The notes beneath the pieces were generated by a model that was not told the origin of the DNA, did not search any database, and saw only the letters and a program-made list of their open reading frames with translations. DNA of 16,744 bases from Alphaproteobacteria bacterium (GTDB lineage Bacteria > Pseudomonadota > Alphaproteobacteria > Sphingomonadales > Sphingomonadaceae), in assembly GCA_016650315.1 (NCBI GenBank), contig JAENVZ010000193.1, forward strand, positions 1 through 16,744. The letters are read 5' to 3'. Positions 7,923-16,338 of this stretch are shown piece by piece; within the stretch, counting starts at the first letter, position 1, and each line of letters starts with the position of its first letter. The position numbers and the translations under genes are program-made.

Positions 7923-8025
7923 AGCAAGCTGCGTTAAATCTGACGCATTTCGCTTGCTCTAGCTCTTTGTTGTCGCAGCGTTTTTTGCGAAAAACCGGTT
8001 CCTACTTTTTCGCACGATGCTCTAA
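7919..8025. repeat. RIME-like intergenic palindromic repeat
   Basis: This is a composite of two palindromes bounded by TAGAGCA (7920-7926) and TGCTCTA (8018-8024). The first hairpin pairs CTAGAGCAAGC (7919-7929) with GCTTGCTCTAG (7952-7962), an 11-bp stem, with an inner TGCGT/ACGCA pair. The second pairs TGCGAAAAA (7986-7994) with TTTTTCGCA (8006-8014) around an ACCGGTTCC-containing loop. From memory, AAACCGGTTCC palindromes bounded by such ends are dispersed intergenic repeats in alphaproteobacteria, such as the rhizobial RIME family. It may also work as a bidirectional terminator or RNA-processing site between the upstream gene and fliD. Confidence 0.75.
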
Positions 8026-8069
8026 AAGAACGGGCTTCGCGGTCGTTTTAAGCCTCGAAGGGATTGAAC

Positions 8070-9476
8070 ATGGTATCGAGCGTTTCATCGGGCATTACCT
8101 CGGCCTTGGGCATGGGTTACGGCATTGACAGCTCCAGCATTGTGACTGGCCTTGTTTCTGCTGTTCGTGCACCCAAAAATGCCGCGCTGACGTCCAAGGA
8201 ATCGCTCGCCAGTGCCCAGGTTTCGGCGCTCGCCAATGCATCAAGCGCGCTCGACAACTTTTCGACAGCCCTGACGACCCTTCTGGACAGCAGCGATTAT
8301 TCGGGCCAACCCGCGTCCAGCAATAGCAGCATCGCCAATGTCAGCCTGACCCAGCCGGGCGCGCTTACGGGCCTGCCGATTGAGCTGGAAGTCAAACAAC
8401 TCGCCACTTCGCAGGTCCTGAAATCCGCAACTCTGGCTGACAGCAGCACGGCGGTGGGCCTTGGCACGTTGACCCTCAGCACGTCGACGGGCAGCTACAA
8501 TATCGTGATCGACAGCAGCAATAACACGCTCGATGGCCTTGCCGCCGCGATCAATGATGCTGGCGCTGGCGTCACGGCCAGCATCATCACCGACAGCAGC
8601 GGTTCACGGCTGGTGCTGAAGGGTGGCGTTGGCGAAAATGAAGCCTTCACCCTTGCCGATGGCGGGGATGCCGATACCGATCTGTTGCGTTTCACATGGG
8701 ATGGCGCAGCGGGCGGCATGACCCAGACGCGCCCTGCCCAGAATGCCGTGATCGTACTCGACGGCGTTGAAACAAGCTATTCGAGCAACAGCATCACTGG
8801 CGCCATTCCCAATGTCACGATCGACCTGGTAAAGGCGACACCGGGCACCACCATCACCATTTCGGAAGAACAGCCCACAACGACGATACGGGATCTGGTG
8901 ACGGAATTTGCCGCTGCTTATAATACGCTGTGGAACGCATTAAGCGCATTGACGGTGGCGGGCACCGATGGCGCCAAGGGCGGGATTCTTGCCAGCGATT
9001 CCAGCGTTCGCCAGATGAAGGATATGCTGAGCAAGCTGACATCGACGTCGCTTGTCGCCAGCGGCGATTACAGGTCCTTGGCCCAGATCGGCGTTCGCAC
9101 CAACAAGGACGGCACGCTGGAAGTCAACAAGGATGCGCTGGACGCGGCACTGGCCGCCAACCCGGCAGCAGTCACGGCGATGATCAATCCACCTGTCAAA
9201 GATGCGAGCAATCCGGGCCTTAGCGGCGCGCTTGAAGCCATCAAGGACAAGTTGCAGGACAAGGACACTGGTGCGCTCGTCAAGGGAGAGGAACGCTACA
9301 AGGCCGCCCAGAAAAAACTGGTGGACGAACGGGAAAAATTTGAAACCTATATGGACGGTTATGAAGAGCGTCTGAATTCGACCTTCTCTGCCATGGATAC
9401 CAGACTGGCCTCGCTAAAGGCGACCCAGAGCTATCTGGAGCAACAGATTGAGATCTGGAACAATTCGAAAAATTGA
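8070..9476 (+). CDS. fliD: Flagellar hook-associated protein 2 (filament cap) FliD
   Basis: FliD forms the pentameric cap at the filament tip under which flagellin polymerises. The 468-residue product equals the E. coli length. The N-terminal FliD_N domain lies at about residues 8-105, starting GITSALGMGYGIDSSSIV and including LPIELEVKQLATSQVL. The Ser/Thr/Gly-rich middle domains hold TLDGLAAAINDAGAGV and the SGSRLVL motif. The FliD_C domain runs from about residue 225 onward, ending in a coiled coil with TFSAMDTRLASLKATQSYLE. Like other axial proteins it lacks a signal peptide and has no Cys. ATG 8070 is preceded by AAGGGA six bases upstream; the in-frame TTG at 8064 is less likely. The gene follows a palindromic repeat, so it may have its own promoter, and fliS follows closely. 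Confidence 0.95.
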   Translation: MVSSVSSGITSALGMGYGIDSSSIVTGLVSAVRAPKNAALTSKESLASAQVSALANASSALDNFSTALTTLLDSSDYSGQPASSNSSIANVSLTQPGALTGLPIELEVKQLATSQVLKSATLADSSTAVGLGTLTLSTSTGSYNIVIDSSNNTLDGLAAAINDAGAGVTASIITDSSGSRLVLKGGVGENEAFTLADGGDADTDLLRFTWDGAAGGMTQTRPAQNAVIVLDGVETSYSSNSITGAIPNVTIDLVKATPGTTITISEEQPTTTIRDLVTEFAAAYNTLWNALSALTVAGTDGAKGGILASDSSVRQMKDMLSKLTSTSLVASGDYRSLAQIGVRTNKDGTLEVNKDALDAALAANPAAVTAMINPPVKDASNPGLSGALEAIKDKLQDKDTGALVKGEERYKAAQKKLVDEREKFETYMDGYEERLNSTFSAMDTRLASLKATQSYLEQQIEIWNNSKN

Positions 9477-9493
9477 AGATAGGAAGACGGACC

Positions 9494-9886
9494 ATGTATT
9501 TTGGGAACGGATATAGCGCGTCCGCGCGCCGCCGCTATGCCGCAGTAGATACCGGCAGCCGGATCGAGGGCGCAAACCCGCACCAGTTGGTGAAGGTGCT
9601 GTTCGACGAACTGCTATATGCCATCGACGCGGCGATCCTGTCGGACAAGACCGGCGACCGCGCCAAATGCGCCGACAAACAGGCGCGAGCGCTGTCCATT
9701 CTGCACGCGCTGGAAAGCAGTCTCGATTTCGACAAGGGCGGTCAGCTTGCCGTCGGCCTTGCGCAAATCTATCGAGAGGCACGCCGCTTGATCGTCGCCG
9801 GGCTTCAGGGCCGTTCGGCCGGCGAAATGCATGAGGCACGCGACATGATCAATGAAATCGCCGAGGCATGGACAGCGATTGGTTAA
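9494..9886 (+). CDS. fliS: Flagellin export chaperone FliS
   Basis: FliS is a small helical cytoplasmic chaperone that binds the C-terminus of flagellin and prevents early polymerisation. From ATG 9494 (AGGAAG at 9481-9486, seven bases upstream) the product has 130 residues, near the 136 of E. coli. The family signature is visible as ANPHQLVKVLFDELLYAID at about residues 25-43, followed by the four-helix bundle with ALSILHALESSLDFDKGG and the C-terminal MINEIAEAW. An in-frame TTG at 9473 overlapping the end of fliD would add seven residues but is not needed. It sits 17 bp after fliD, the usual fliD-fliS pairing. The gene ends 16 bp from the convergent eda gene, with no fliT-like gene behind it. 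Confidence 0.93.
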   Translation: MYFGNGYSASARRRYAAVDTGSRIEGANPHQLVKVLFDELLYAIDAAILSDKTGDRAKCADKQARALSILHALESSLDFDKGGQLAVGLAQIYREARRLIVAGLQGRSAGEMHEARDMINEIAEAWTAIG

Positions 9887-9902
9887 GCCTTCGCAACAAT
9901 GC

Positions 9903-10520
9903 CTATCGCGCGATTGACGCGGCCATCCGCGCCAGTTCCTCGATTTTGGCGGGATCGACTGGTCCCTTCGGTACGATCCAGCTTCCCCCTACGCATTTGA
10001 CCGCCGGTTCGGCCAGCCATGCAGCCGCCGTTTCCGGCTTTATCCCGCCTGTCGGACAAAATCGAACCGTGTGAAAGGGCGCGGCCAGCGCCTTGAGCGC
10101 GGGAAGGCCGCCCGACGTTTCAGCGGGAAAGAATTTGAAACGTTCCAGCCCCATGTCCATACCGCGCATGATGTCGCCTGCCGTGGCAATACCCGGAAGG
10201 AAGGCGATGCCGCTGGCAATGACGGCTTTGCCCAGTGGTTCGGAAAGGCCGGGGCTGACAATGAACTGCGCGCCCGCCTCCAGCGCCTGATCGAGTTGCC
10301 AGGGGTTCAACACCGTGCCAGCGCCGACGATGGCGCCGGGCACCTTCGCCATTTCGCGCATGACCTCCAGCGCGACCGGCGTACGCATGGTGACTTCCAG
10401 AGCGGTCAGACCGCCAGCAACCAAGGCTCTTGCGATGGGCCCGGCATCCTCGACACGTTCGATCACCAGCACTGGGATCACCGGGGCGAGTTCCATGATG
10501 TCGTCCACGGTGCGGGTCAT
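9903..10520 (-). CDS. eda: 2-dehydro-3-deoxy-6-phosphogluconate (KDPG) aldolase
   Basis: Eda cleaves KDPG to pyruvate and glyceraldehyde-3-phosphate, the last step specific to the Entner-Doudoroff pathway. The 205-residue class I aldolase is a cytoplasmic TIM barrel. The catalytic Glu is E42 in ALEVTMRT, and the Schiff-base Lys is K129 in LERFKFFPAE. The phosphate-binding stretches are CPTGGIKPETA and CVGGSWIVPK. The segment VGAGTVLN is also typical. Length is close to the E. coli enzyme (213). It is the last gene of the minus-strand operon; its start overlaps the end of glk by four bases. The stop codon lies 16 bp from the fliS stop, so transcripts of the two operons may overlap. Confidence 0.97.
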   Translation of the reverse strand: MTRTVDDIMELAPVIPVLVIERVEDAGPIARALVAGGLTALEVTMRTPVALEVMREMAKVPGAIVGAGTVLNPWQLDQALEAGAQFIVSPGLSEPLGKAVIASGIAFLPGIATAGDIMRGMDMGLERFKFFPAETSGGLPALKALAAPFHTVRFCPTGGIKPETAAAWLAEPAVKCVGGSWIVPKGPVDPAKIEELARMAASIAR

Positions 10521-11497
10521 GCTTGTTTCTCCCGGAAAGCGGCGGCGGCCCCATACAAGCCGATTTCGTCGTGGACGGCCAGGCGGATGGGGATGGATTC
10601 CATCAGGCTTTCATACCGGCCCTTCGCCGTGAAACGCGCATAAAAACCGCTGCCCAGCAGATGATCGCGCATCCGCTGCGTCAGTCCACCCGCCAGCACC
10701 ACGGCATGGGGGCCATGCGCCAGCGCCAGATCTCCGGCGACTGACCCGTAGGACAGGCACAGCCGGTCCAGCGCGGTTCTGGCAAGCGACACGCTGCCGT
10801 CAAGCGCTGCCGCCCACAGATCGGCATCATCCATCAACGCGACCTTTTCATGGTTGATGACCGCCAACCCTTCATAAATATTGTTCAGGCCCGGCCCCGA
10901 AACGATGCGCTCGCCCGATACCCTGCGATATTTGCGCCGTAATCCATCAAGCAGCCGTGTTTCCACCATGTCGATCGGCGCGAAGTCGAGATGACCGCCT
11001 TCGGTAGCCACGATATGCGGTGTGCCTTGGTCAAAGAGGATGATGGCGACGCCCAAGCCGGTGCCTGGACCAATGATCGTCACCGCGCCATTTTGGGGAA
11101 AGGGCCGGTCATCGCCAAATAGCAGTTCGAGATTATCCGCAGGCAGTTTCGATACTGCATGTGCAACCGCCTCAAAATCATTGATCAGGCGCAAATGCTC
11201 AAGGCCCAATTCACCCGCCAATGCCGCTGGCCGGATGACCCAGCTACTGTTGGTCAGCTTGATGACATCACGGCCAATGGGGGCAGCAAAGGCGACGATG
11301 GCGGCGTTAGGCAGTGTACTACTGTCATCGGCGGCATCGTCACGGGCAAATGCTGCCCATGTTTCGGTCAGGCTGGTGTATTCGGCAACCTTGTACTTGC
11401 GAACCTTGCCCAACGTGGGCACGCCGCTGCCGTTAATGGTCGCGCGCGCAAAACGGGCGTTGGTGCCGCCCACGTCCACGGCGATAATCTCTTTCAC
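10517..11497 (-). CDS. glk: Glucokinase (Glk family)
   Basis: Glk phosphorylates glucose with ATP to glucose-6-phosphate and so feeds zwf in the same operon. The 326-residue protein belongs to the bacterial Glk family (E. coli, 321 residues), not to the ROK group, since the Cys-rich ROK zinc motif is absent. The N-terminal phosphate-binding motif is [11 protein letters not shown] at residues 7-17. Sugar-contact motifs LTNSSW (81-86) and [10 protein letters not shown], with the catalytic Asp at about 107, are present. GPGTGLG lies at 143-149, and EGGHLDFAP at 166-174. The gene overlaps edd upstream and eda downstream by four bases each, suggesting coupled translation. Order and neighbours match the glk of Zymomonas. 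Confidence 0.96.
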   Translation of the reverse strand: MKEIIAVDVGGTNARFARATINGSGVPTLGKVRKYKVAEYTSLTETWAAFARDDAADDSSTLPNAAIVAFAAPIGRDVIKLTNSSWVIRPAALAGELGLEHLRLINDFEAVAHAVSKLPADNLELLFGDDRPFPQNGAVTIIGPGTGLGVAIILFDQGTPHIVATEGGHLDFAPIDMVETRLLDGLRRKYRRVSGERIVSGPGLNNIYEGLAVINHEKVALMDDADLWAAALDGSVSLARTALDRLCLSYGSVAGDLALAHGPHAVVLAGGLTQRMRDHLLGSGFYARFTAKGRYESLMESIPIRLAVHDEIGLYGAAAAFREKQA

Positions 11498-13323
11498 CGT
11501 TCGGCATCCATCGCTGCCAGCATGGCCGACGCGCCTTCCTCTGCCGTGTCGCTATGATGCCGGAACAGGGCGAACAGTTCGCGCCCTGTATCATAAGGCG
11601 GAGGCGGGGGTTTTGCATGTTCGCGGGCGTTCCATTCGGCGGCATCGACCAGCGCGCTGATTTCTCCGGTTTCAGCGCAGAGGCGAACCATGTCCCCGTC
11701 GCGCAATTTGGCGATCGGACCACCGCCCAGCGCTTCGGGCGACAGGTGGATGGCGGCAGGCACTTTGCCGCTTGCCCCCGACATGCGACCGTCCGTCAGC
11801 AGCGCGATCTTGTGTCCCTTGTCCTGAACGACGCCGAGCGAGGGGGTCAGCTTGTGGAGTTCGGGCATGCCATTGGCGCGTGGCCCCTGAAAGCGGACGA
11901 CCACCACGACGTCCTGGTCAAGTTCACCCGCCTTGAACGCCGCAATAACGTCTCCCTGCGTGGAAAAGACGCGGGCAGGGGCCTCGATGGTCCAGCGGGC
12001 GGGATCGACGGCGCTTGTCTTCATGATGCAGCGGCCCAGATTGCCTTCAAGCAGTTTCATGCCGCCATCGGGCTGAAACGGGTTGGATACTGGACGCACC
12101 ATGGTCTGGTCGCGCGGTTCGGCAGGAGCATCATTCCAGACGAGCGCTTCGTTCTCCAGCGCCGGTTCCTTGCCATAGTCGGTCAGGTCAGCACGTGCGA
12201 TGGTCATAATGTCGCGGTGGAGCAGTCCGGCACCCAGCAATTCGCTGATGACCCATGCCATGCCACCTGCTGCATGAAACTGATTCACATCGCCCGACCC
12301 ATTGGGATAGACGCGCGCCAGCATCGGCACGGCTGCGGACAGTTCCGAAAAATCAGTCCAGTCGATGCTGATCCCGGCTGCTCGCGCAATGGCCGGGATA
12401 TGGATCGCATGATTGGTGGAGCCGCCGGTTGCAAGCAGGCCGACAATGGCGTTGACGAGGGCTTTTTCATCTATGCACAGACCCAGTGGCCGGTAATCCT
12501 CGCCATCCCAGCCTATACTGGCAAGCCGATGAACGGCGGCGCGGGTGATTTCGCTGCGCAGCTTCGTACCCGGATTGATGAAGGCGGCACCCGGCATGTG
12601 CAGCCCCATCACCTCCATCATCATCTGATTGCTGTTCGCCGTGCCATAGAAGGTGCAGGTGCCAGCGTCATGATAGGATGCGCTTTCGGCCTCCAGCAGT
12701 TCTGCCTCACCCACCTTTCCTTCGGCATAAAGCTGCCGGATGCGGACCTTTTCCTTGTTGGCGAGGCCCGATGGCATGGGTCCGGCGGGGACAAGGATGG
12801 TGGGCAGATGCCCGAAGCGCAATGCGCCGATCAGCAGGCCCGGCACGATCTTGTCGCAAATGCCCAGCAACAAGGCACCCTCGAACATGGCATGGGACAG
12901 CGCAATCGCCGTTCCCATTGCTATATTGTCGCGGGAAAAGAGTGACAGGTCCATGCCCGCCTGCCCCTGCGTCACGCCGTCACACATGGCCGGGACGCCG
13001 CCAGCGACCTGCGCCGTCGCGCCCACTTCCCGCGCGGCAATCTTGATCGCTTCTGGATAGCGGCCATAGGGCTGATGCGCCGAAAGCATATCGTTATAGG
13101 CTGTGACGATGCCGATATTCATGGCGCTGCCGGTCTTGATGACAGGCTTGTCGTCCCCACTCGCCGCAAAGCCGTGGGCCAGATTGCCGCAGGACAGTTG
13201 CCCGCGATTGGTCCCCGCGTCACGGCCTCGTTTGATGAGGTCGAGATATTGGCTGCGCCTTGGCGCACTGCGTTTTGCGATTCGCTCGGTTACGGCAGCG
13301 AGAGTTGACTGAAGATCAGTCAT
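11494..13323 (-). CDS. edd: 6-phosphogluconate dehydratase
   Basis: Edd dehydrates 6-phosphogluconate to KDPG, using a labile [4Fe-4S] cluster. The 609-residue product matches the IlvD/Edd family (603 in E. coli). Conserved features are [14 protein letters not shown] near residue 75, [14 protein letters not shown] with C114, GICDK with C156, and [14 protein letters not shown] with C223. Positions 156 and 223 fit the cluster cysteines known at 154 and 221 in Zymomonas and E. coli Edd. [17 protein letters not shown] is in the C-terminal domain. ATG 13323 was chosen because GGAG lies about ten bases upstream and the length fits; an ATG at 13338 has no ribosome binding site. It overlaps zwf by eight bases and glk by four. 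Confidence 0.96.
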   Translation of the reverse strand: MTDLQSTLAAVTERIAKRSAPRRSQYLDLIKRGRDAGTNRGQLSCGNLAHGFAASGDDKPVIKTGSAMNIGIVTAYNDMLSAHQPYGRYPEAIKIAAREVGATAQVAGGVPAMCDGVTQGQAGMDLSLFSRDNIAMGTAIALSHAMFEGALLLGICDKIVPGLLIGALRFGHLPTILVPAGPMPSGLANKEKVRIRQLYAEGKVGEAELLEAESASYHDAGTCTFYGTANSNQMMMEVMGLHMPGAAFINPGTKLRSEITRAAVHRLASIGWDGEDYRPLGLCIDEKALVNAIVGLLATGGSTNHAIHIPAIARAAGISIDWTDFSELSAAVPMLARVYPNGSGDVNQFHAAGGMAWVISELLGAGLLHRDIMTIARADLTDYGKEPALENEALVWNDAPAEPRDQTMVRPVSNPFQPDGGMKLLEGNLGRCIMKTSAVDPARWTIEAPARVFSTQGDVIAAFKAGELDQDVVVVVRFQGPRANGMPELHKLTPSLGVVQDKGHKIALLTDGRMSGASGKVPAAIHLSPEALGGGPIAKLRDGDMVRLCAETGEISALVDAAEWNAREHAKPPPPPYDTGRELFALFRHHSDTAEEGASAMLAAMDAER

Positions 13324-14776
13324 GCCAGCTTGCTCCATCGCGTTCGATCAGAGCAATGGCCGAAGAGGGCCCCCAGTTCCCTGCGGCATAGGTTGCGGGC
13401 TTCATTTGTGCGGCGGCCCAGCCTTTGTGGATGCTGTCGATCCAGGTCCAGGCAGCTTCCACCTCGTCGGCACGCACGAACAATGTCGGGTCGCCTTCCA
13501 GCAGGTCGAGGATCAGCCGCTCATAGGCAACGCGCCGCCGCGTTTTGGCGAATGCAGCGTCGAGGCTGACGTCGAGGCCGACCTCTCGCAATTCCACGCC
13601 CTCCCGGTCAAGGCCGGGTTGCTTCGCCATGATGAGCAGGCGAATATTTTCTTCCGGTTGCAGGCGTATGACAAGGGTGTTGGGTTCCAGCCCTTTGCCC
13701 TTGGTTGCAAAAATCGAATGCGGCACGTCCTTGAACTGGATGATGATTTCCGACTGGCGGCTGGGCAGGCGCTTGCCAGTGCGGATATAGAAGGGCACGC
13801 CTTTCCATCGCCAATTGTCGATATGGACTTTCAGCGCGACAAAGGTTTCGGTATCCGAAGCATGGCCCAGTTCGTCGGCATAGCCCGTGACAATCTGACC
13901 ATTAATCGCGCCGGGGCCGTATTGCCCCTTGACGCTGTGTGTCAGCACGCTTTTTTCGTCCATGGGCCGCAGCGAACGAAGAACCTTCACTTTTTCGTCA
14001 CGCACGGCAGTGGAATCGATGCGCGCGGGCGGTTCCATTGCCACCATGGCTACCAGTTGCAGCAAGTGATTCTGCACCATGTCCTTCAGCGCGCCGACCC
14101 CGTCATAATAGGATACGCGCCCTTCCAGCCCCACCGTTTCGCCCACAGTGATTTGCACATGGTCGATGGCGCCCGAATTCCACAACGGTTCGAACAACAT
14201 ATTGCCAAAGCGCAAGGCCAGCAGGTTCTGGACGGTTTCCTTGCCCAGATAATGATCGACACGGAATATCCGCTCCTCATCGAAAATCGTCGCCATGACT
14301 TCGTTGACTTCGCGGGAGGAAGGCAGGTCGTGGCCGATCGGTTTTTCCATGGCGATGCGGCTGTTTGGACTGGTCAGTCCAGCGCGTTGCAATGCCTGCG
14401 CGGTCGGCGCGAACAGGGACGGTGGCGTAGACAGGTAAATGGCAAAGCCCTTGTCCTGTCGCCCCTTCACTCGCTCGGCGAGTGCTGCGAACTGATCGTC
14501 ATTGCCGACATTGGCCACGCAATAGATGATCGCGCCGACAAATTTTGCCGCACGCGCACTGTCGTACAGGCCTTCTGCAAGAAATTCCTGCAGCGTTTTG
14601 TCGATGTCCTTGCGGAAGGCCGCATCGTCCAGTTCCGAACGCCCCGATGCAACGATCAGAAAATCTTCAGGCAACAGATTGTCCCCCATAAGATTATAGA
14701 GCGAGGGGAATATCATCCGATGAGCGAGGTCTCCGGTCGCGCCGAAGAGAATAAACGTGCCAGATGAAACGGTCAA
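13316..14776 (-). CDS. zwf: Glucose-6-phosphate 1-dehydrogenase
   Basis: Zwf oxidises glucose-6-phosphate to 6-phosphogluconolactone with NAD(P)+, the entry into the Entner-Doudoroff and pentose phosphate routes. The 486-residue product has the nucleotide-binding motif GATGDLA at residues 12-18, EKPIG at 144-148 and the catalytic RVDHYLGKE at 172-180. The C-terminal domain includes [17 protein letters not shown]. The start is TTG 14776: AAAGG lies eight bases upstream, an in-frame TAA precedes it, and the next Met falls after the dinucleotide motif, so no ATG start is possible. The residues after the motif read [11 protein letters not shown], like Zymomonas Zwf rather than the usual RRKL; this agrees with a sphingomonad origin. 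It is first in the operon, with no pgl beside it. Confidence 0.96.
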   Translation of the reverse strand: MTVSSGTFILFGATGDLAHRMIFPSLYNLMGDNLLPEDFLIVASGRSELDDAAFRKDIDKTLQEFLAEGLYDSARAAKFVGAIIYCVANVGNDDQFAALAERVKGRQDKGFAIYLSTPPSLFAPTAQALQRAGLTSPNSRIAMEKPIGHDLPSSREVNEVMATIFDEERIFRVDHYLGKETVQNLLALRFGNMLFEPLWNSGAIDHVQITVGETVGLEGRVSYYDGVGALKDMVQNHLLQLVAMVAMEPPARIDSTAVRDEKVKVLRSLRPMDEKSVLTHSVKGQYGPGAINGQIVTGYADELGHASDTETFVALKVHIDNWRWKGVPFYIRTGKRLPSRQSEIIIQFKDVPHSIFATKGKGLEPNTLVIRLQPEENIRLLIMAKQPGLDREGVELREVGLDVSLDAAFAKTRRRVAYERLILDLLEGDPTLFVRADEVEAAWTWIDSIHKGWAAAQMKPATYAAGNWGPSSAIALIERDGASWHD

Positions 14777-14952
14777 AAGGACTACCTTTACCGGTTAGAG
14801 TGTTATCATGTCTGCACGAAACTAGGCATAGACCCGCTTTGTGTGCAGCCGCAACAAAAACCGGGCACGGCGGCAACCAAAAAATTTGTGCTGACAGGTC
14901 GGGATGTGTTGCCAGTCCGCCATCGCTCGGTTAGAGCCGAACGTATTACCGT
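14777..14952 (-). promoter_or_regulatory. Probable promoter region of the zwf-edd-glk-eda operon
   Basis: The operon must start here, as zwf is its first gene and the next gene is divergent. On the minus strand there is an AT-rich block near 14869-14880, a TTGTTG at about 14854-14859, and TGATAAC about 30 bases before the TTG start. No hexamer pair stands out, so I give only the region. TGATAAC could be half of a LacI-family operator, but no second half is seen. Confidence 0.4.
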
Positions 14953-14978
14953 GATGGCGCTGCAATTGTAGCGCCATC
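14953..14978. repeat. Perfect inverted repeat upstream of the broken tRNA-Leu
   Basis: GATGGCGCT (14953-14961) and AGCGCCATC (14970-14978) form a perfect 9-bp stem with an 8-base loop (GCAATTGT). It ends 10 bases before the truncated tRNA. There is no T-run, and no gene reads into it, so it is unlikely to be a simple terminator. It may be a protein-binding site or a small palindromic repeat. Confidence 0.6.
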
Positions 14979-14988
14979 GACTGGCCAT

Positions 14989-15027
14989 GCGGGCGTGGTG
15001 GAATTGGTAGACGCGCGGGATTCAAAA
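14989..15027 (+). pseudogene. tRNA-Leu(CAA), 5' half only, cut in the anticodon loop
   Basis: The 39 bases can be read as tRNA-Leu: acceptor strand GCGGGCG (14989-14995), TG, the D arm GTGGAATTGGTAGAC, and the anticodon-stem 5' strand CGGGA. The loop is TTCAAAA (15021-15027), giving anticodon CAA. The next base should begin TCCCG, but the sequence continues ACTTTTGAAAATC instead. No variable arm, T arm or matching CGCCCGC acceptor strand exists anywhere to the right in the window. The break exactly at the anticodon loop is a known integration point for tyrosine recombinases. An intron is an alternative, but no 3' exon is visible. Confidence 0.85.
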
Positions 15028-15036
15028 ACTTTTGAA
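15021..15036. other. Candidate attachment-site core at the tRNA break
   Basis: TTCAAAA (15021-15027), the tRNA anticodon loop, is mirrored by TTTTGAA (15030-15036) with two bases between. Such inverted half-sites around a short crossover region are typical of tyrosine-recombinase core sites. It lies 78 bases before the recombinase gene, as expected for one junction (attL or attR) of an integrated element. The opposite junction is not in the window. Confidence 0.5.
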
Positions 15037-15049
15037 AATCAAAAAATTC

Positions 15050-15078
15050 TTGCAAATACGTCGGTTTTTAGCCATATT
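15050..15078 (+). promoter_or_regulatory. Candidate promoter of the integrase gene
   Basis: A -35-like TTGCAA (15050-15055) and a -10-like CATATT (15073-15078) are 17 bases apart in an AT-rich stretch, each matching four of six consensus bases. A small inverted repeat, CTAGC-GCACT-GCTAG (15093-15107), lies just downstream, where an operator could sit. Confidence 0.4.
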
Positions 15079-15113
15079 TCTCGCCAGAAGGACTAGCGCA
15101 CTGCTAGCACAAA

Positions 15114-16286
15114 ATGGCATCGGATGGCGCGATGGCGACACGGCACTCTCTGCTGGACAACAAGGTTCAGCTCTACATGCGGCCCAACAGTCCGCACTGG
15201 CAAACTTCCTGTTCGATTGCCGGAAAACAGCGCCGCACTTCGACCAAAGAGGAAAGCCTCTCGCGCGCCAAGGATGTTGCGCGCGACTGGTATCTTGGCT
15301 TGATGGGAAAATACCGCGCCGGTGAATTGAAGGAAGGCGTGACCTTCCGCACGGCGGCGGAGCATTTCGTCAAAGAGTTCGAGGTCATCACCGAGGGCGA
15401 GCGCAACAAGGAATATATCAAAAGCCTCTCGATCTCGCTCAATGTTCACCTGTTGCCCTTCATGGGCGACCGCGTGGTGACCGACATCACCCCCGGACTT
15501 GTCCAGGAATACCGCGTCCACCGGATGACGTCGCGGATCGACAAAAAGACCGGCCTGCCCAAGCGGCCTTCGCGGTCAACGATGCACCACGAAATCATCG
15601 CCCTGCGGCATGTCCTCAAGACCGCCAACCGTCACGGATGGCTGCCCTATCTGCCCGACATTTCGGCCCCCTATAAAATGTCGGGTAAGATCGCCCATCG
15701 CGCTTGGTTTTCGCCCGAGGAATATAAGGTATTCTACAAGGCGACGGGCGAGCGAGCCAAAAATCCGAAAAAGGAGCGTTGGCGGTCCGCTTGCGAGGAT
15801 TTGCACGACTATGTGTTGTTCATGGTCAACAGCGGTCTTCGCCCCGATGAGGCCAAGCGCATCGAGCTACGAGACATCGACATTGTTGCCGATGGGCCGG
15901 GCAACGAGGAAATCCTACACATCGCCGTTCGCGGCAAGCGCGGCGTCGGTTTTTGCAAGACGATGCCCGGTGCCGTGATTCCGTTCAAACGGATGAAGGA
16001 GCGGCACAGCATGGAGCCTAATCAGCTCCTGTTCCCAAAGATTCAGCGTGAACTCTTCAACACGCTCCTCGACGAACTCGGCATGAAACATGATCGCGAG
16101 GGAAACCCTCGAACCAGCTACAGCTTGCGACATACCTACATCTGTTTCCGGTTGATGGAGGGAGCCGACATCTATCAGGTTGCGAAAAACTGTCGCACCA
16201 GCGTCGAGATGATCGAGAAATACTATGCGTCGCACATCAAGAACATGCTTGATGCTTCGGCGATCAATGTGCGCCGCGTCAGATAG
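15114..16286 (+). CDS. Tyrosine recombinase / phage-type integrase
   Basis: This 390-residue protein fits the phage and island integrase family, which inserts DNA at a tRNA site. It has an N-terminal arm-binding part (about residues 1-70), a SAM-like core-binding domain (about 75-180), and a catalytic domain (about 195-380). Catalytic residues visible are R243 in SGLRPDEAKRIEL, K275 in VRGKRG, R339 and H340 in SYSLRHTY, and the nucleophile Y371 in SVEMIEKYYASH. The first His of the HxxR box is replaced by Tyr336, and the usual later His/Trp is not obvious. ATG 15114 has no good ribosome binding site; ATG 15132, with GGATGG four bases upstream, is an alternative. The gene starts 86 bp after a broken tRNA-Leu and points away from it; a full tRNA-Leu follows 93 bp later. 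It appears intact. No excisionase or cargo gene is seen. Confidence 0.92.
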   Translation: MASDGAMATRHSLLDNKVQLYMRPNSPHWQTSCSIAGKQRRTSTKEESLSRAKDVARDWYLGLMGKYRAGELKEGVTFRTAAEHFVKEFEVITEGERNKEYIKSLSISLNVHLLPFMGDRVVTDITPGLVQEYRVHRMTSRIDKKTGLPKRPSRSTMHHEIIALRHVLKTANRHGWLPYLPDISAPYKMSGKIAHRAWFSPEEYKVFYKATGERAKNPKKERWRSACEDLHDYVLFMVNSGLRPDEAKRIELRDIDIVADGPGNEEILHIAVRGKRGVGFCKTMPGAVIPFKRMKERHSMEPNQLLFPKIQRELFNTLLDELGMKHDREGNPRTSYSLRHTYICFRLMEGADIYQVAKNCRTSVEMIEKYYASHIKNMLDASAINVRRVR

Positions 16287-16338
16287 GCCGAGCATTCGCG
16301 TGGCCGACCCTTTTTGTGGCATTAGTCCATCAAATCAG

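Noticed and set aside
8023..8050. TAAAA/TTTTA inverted repeat before fliD
   Set aside because: Only five outer base pairs and scattered inner ones; too weak to call.
9868..10074. Plus-strand frame of 68 residues beginning MDSDWLSLRNNAYRAIDAAI, at a place where a fliT-like gene could follow fliS
   Set aside because: Nearly all of it is antisense to the end of eda, which is certain. The later part is low in helix and rich in Pro, Gly and Ser, unlike FliT, and no ribosome binding site is evident.
11554..12945. Plus-strand frame of 463 residues and the 481-residue one at 13322-14767
   Set aside because: They are antisense to edd and zwf, whose motifs are unambiguous. The long frames result from high GC content.
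15021..15113. Group I intron in tRNA-Leu
   Set aside because: The break position fits a tRNA intron, but no 3' exon with TCCCG and CGCCCGC is found, and an integrase gene follows.
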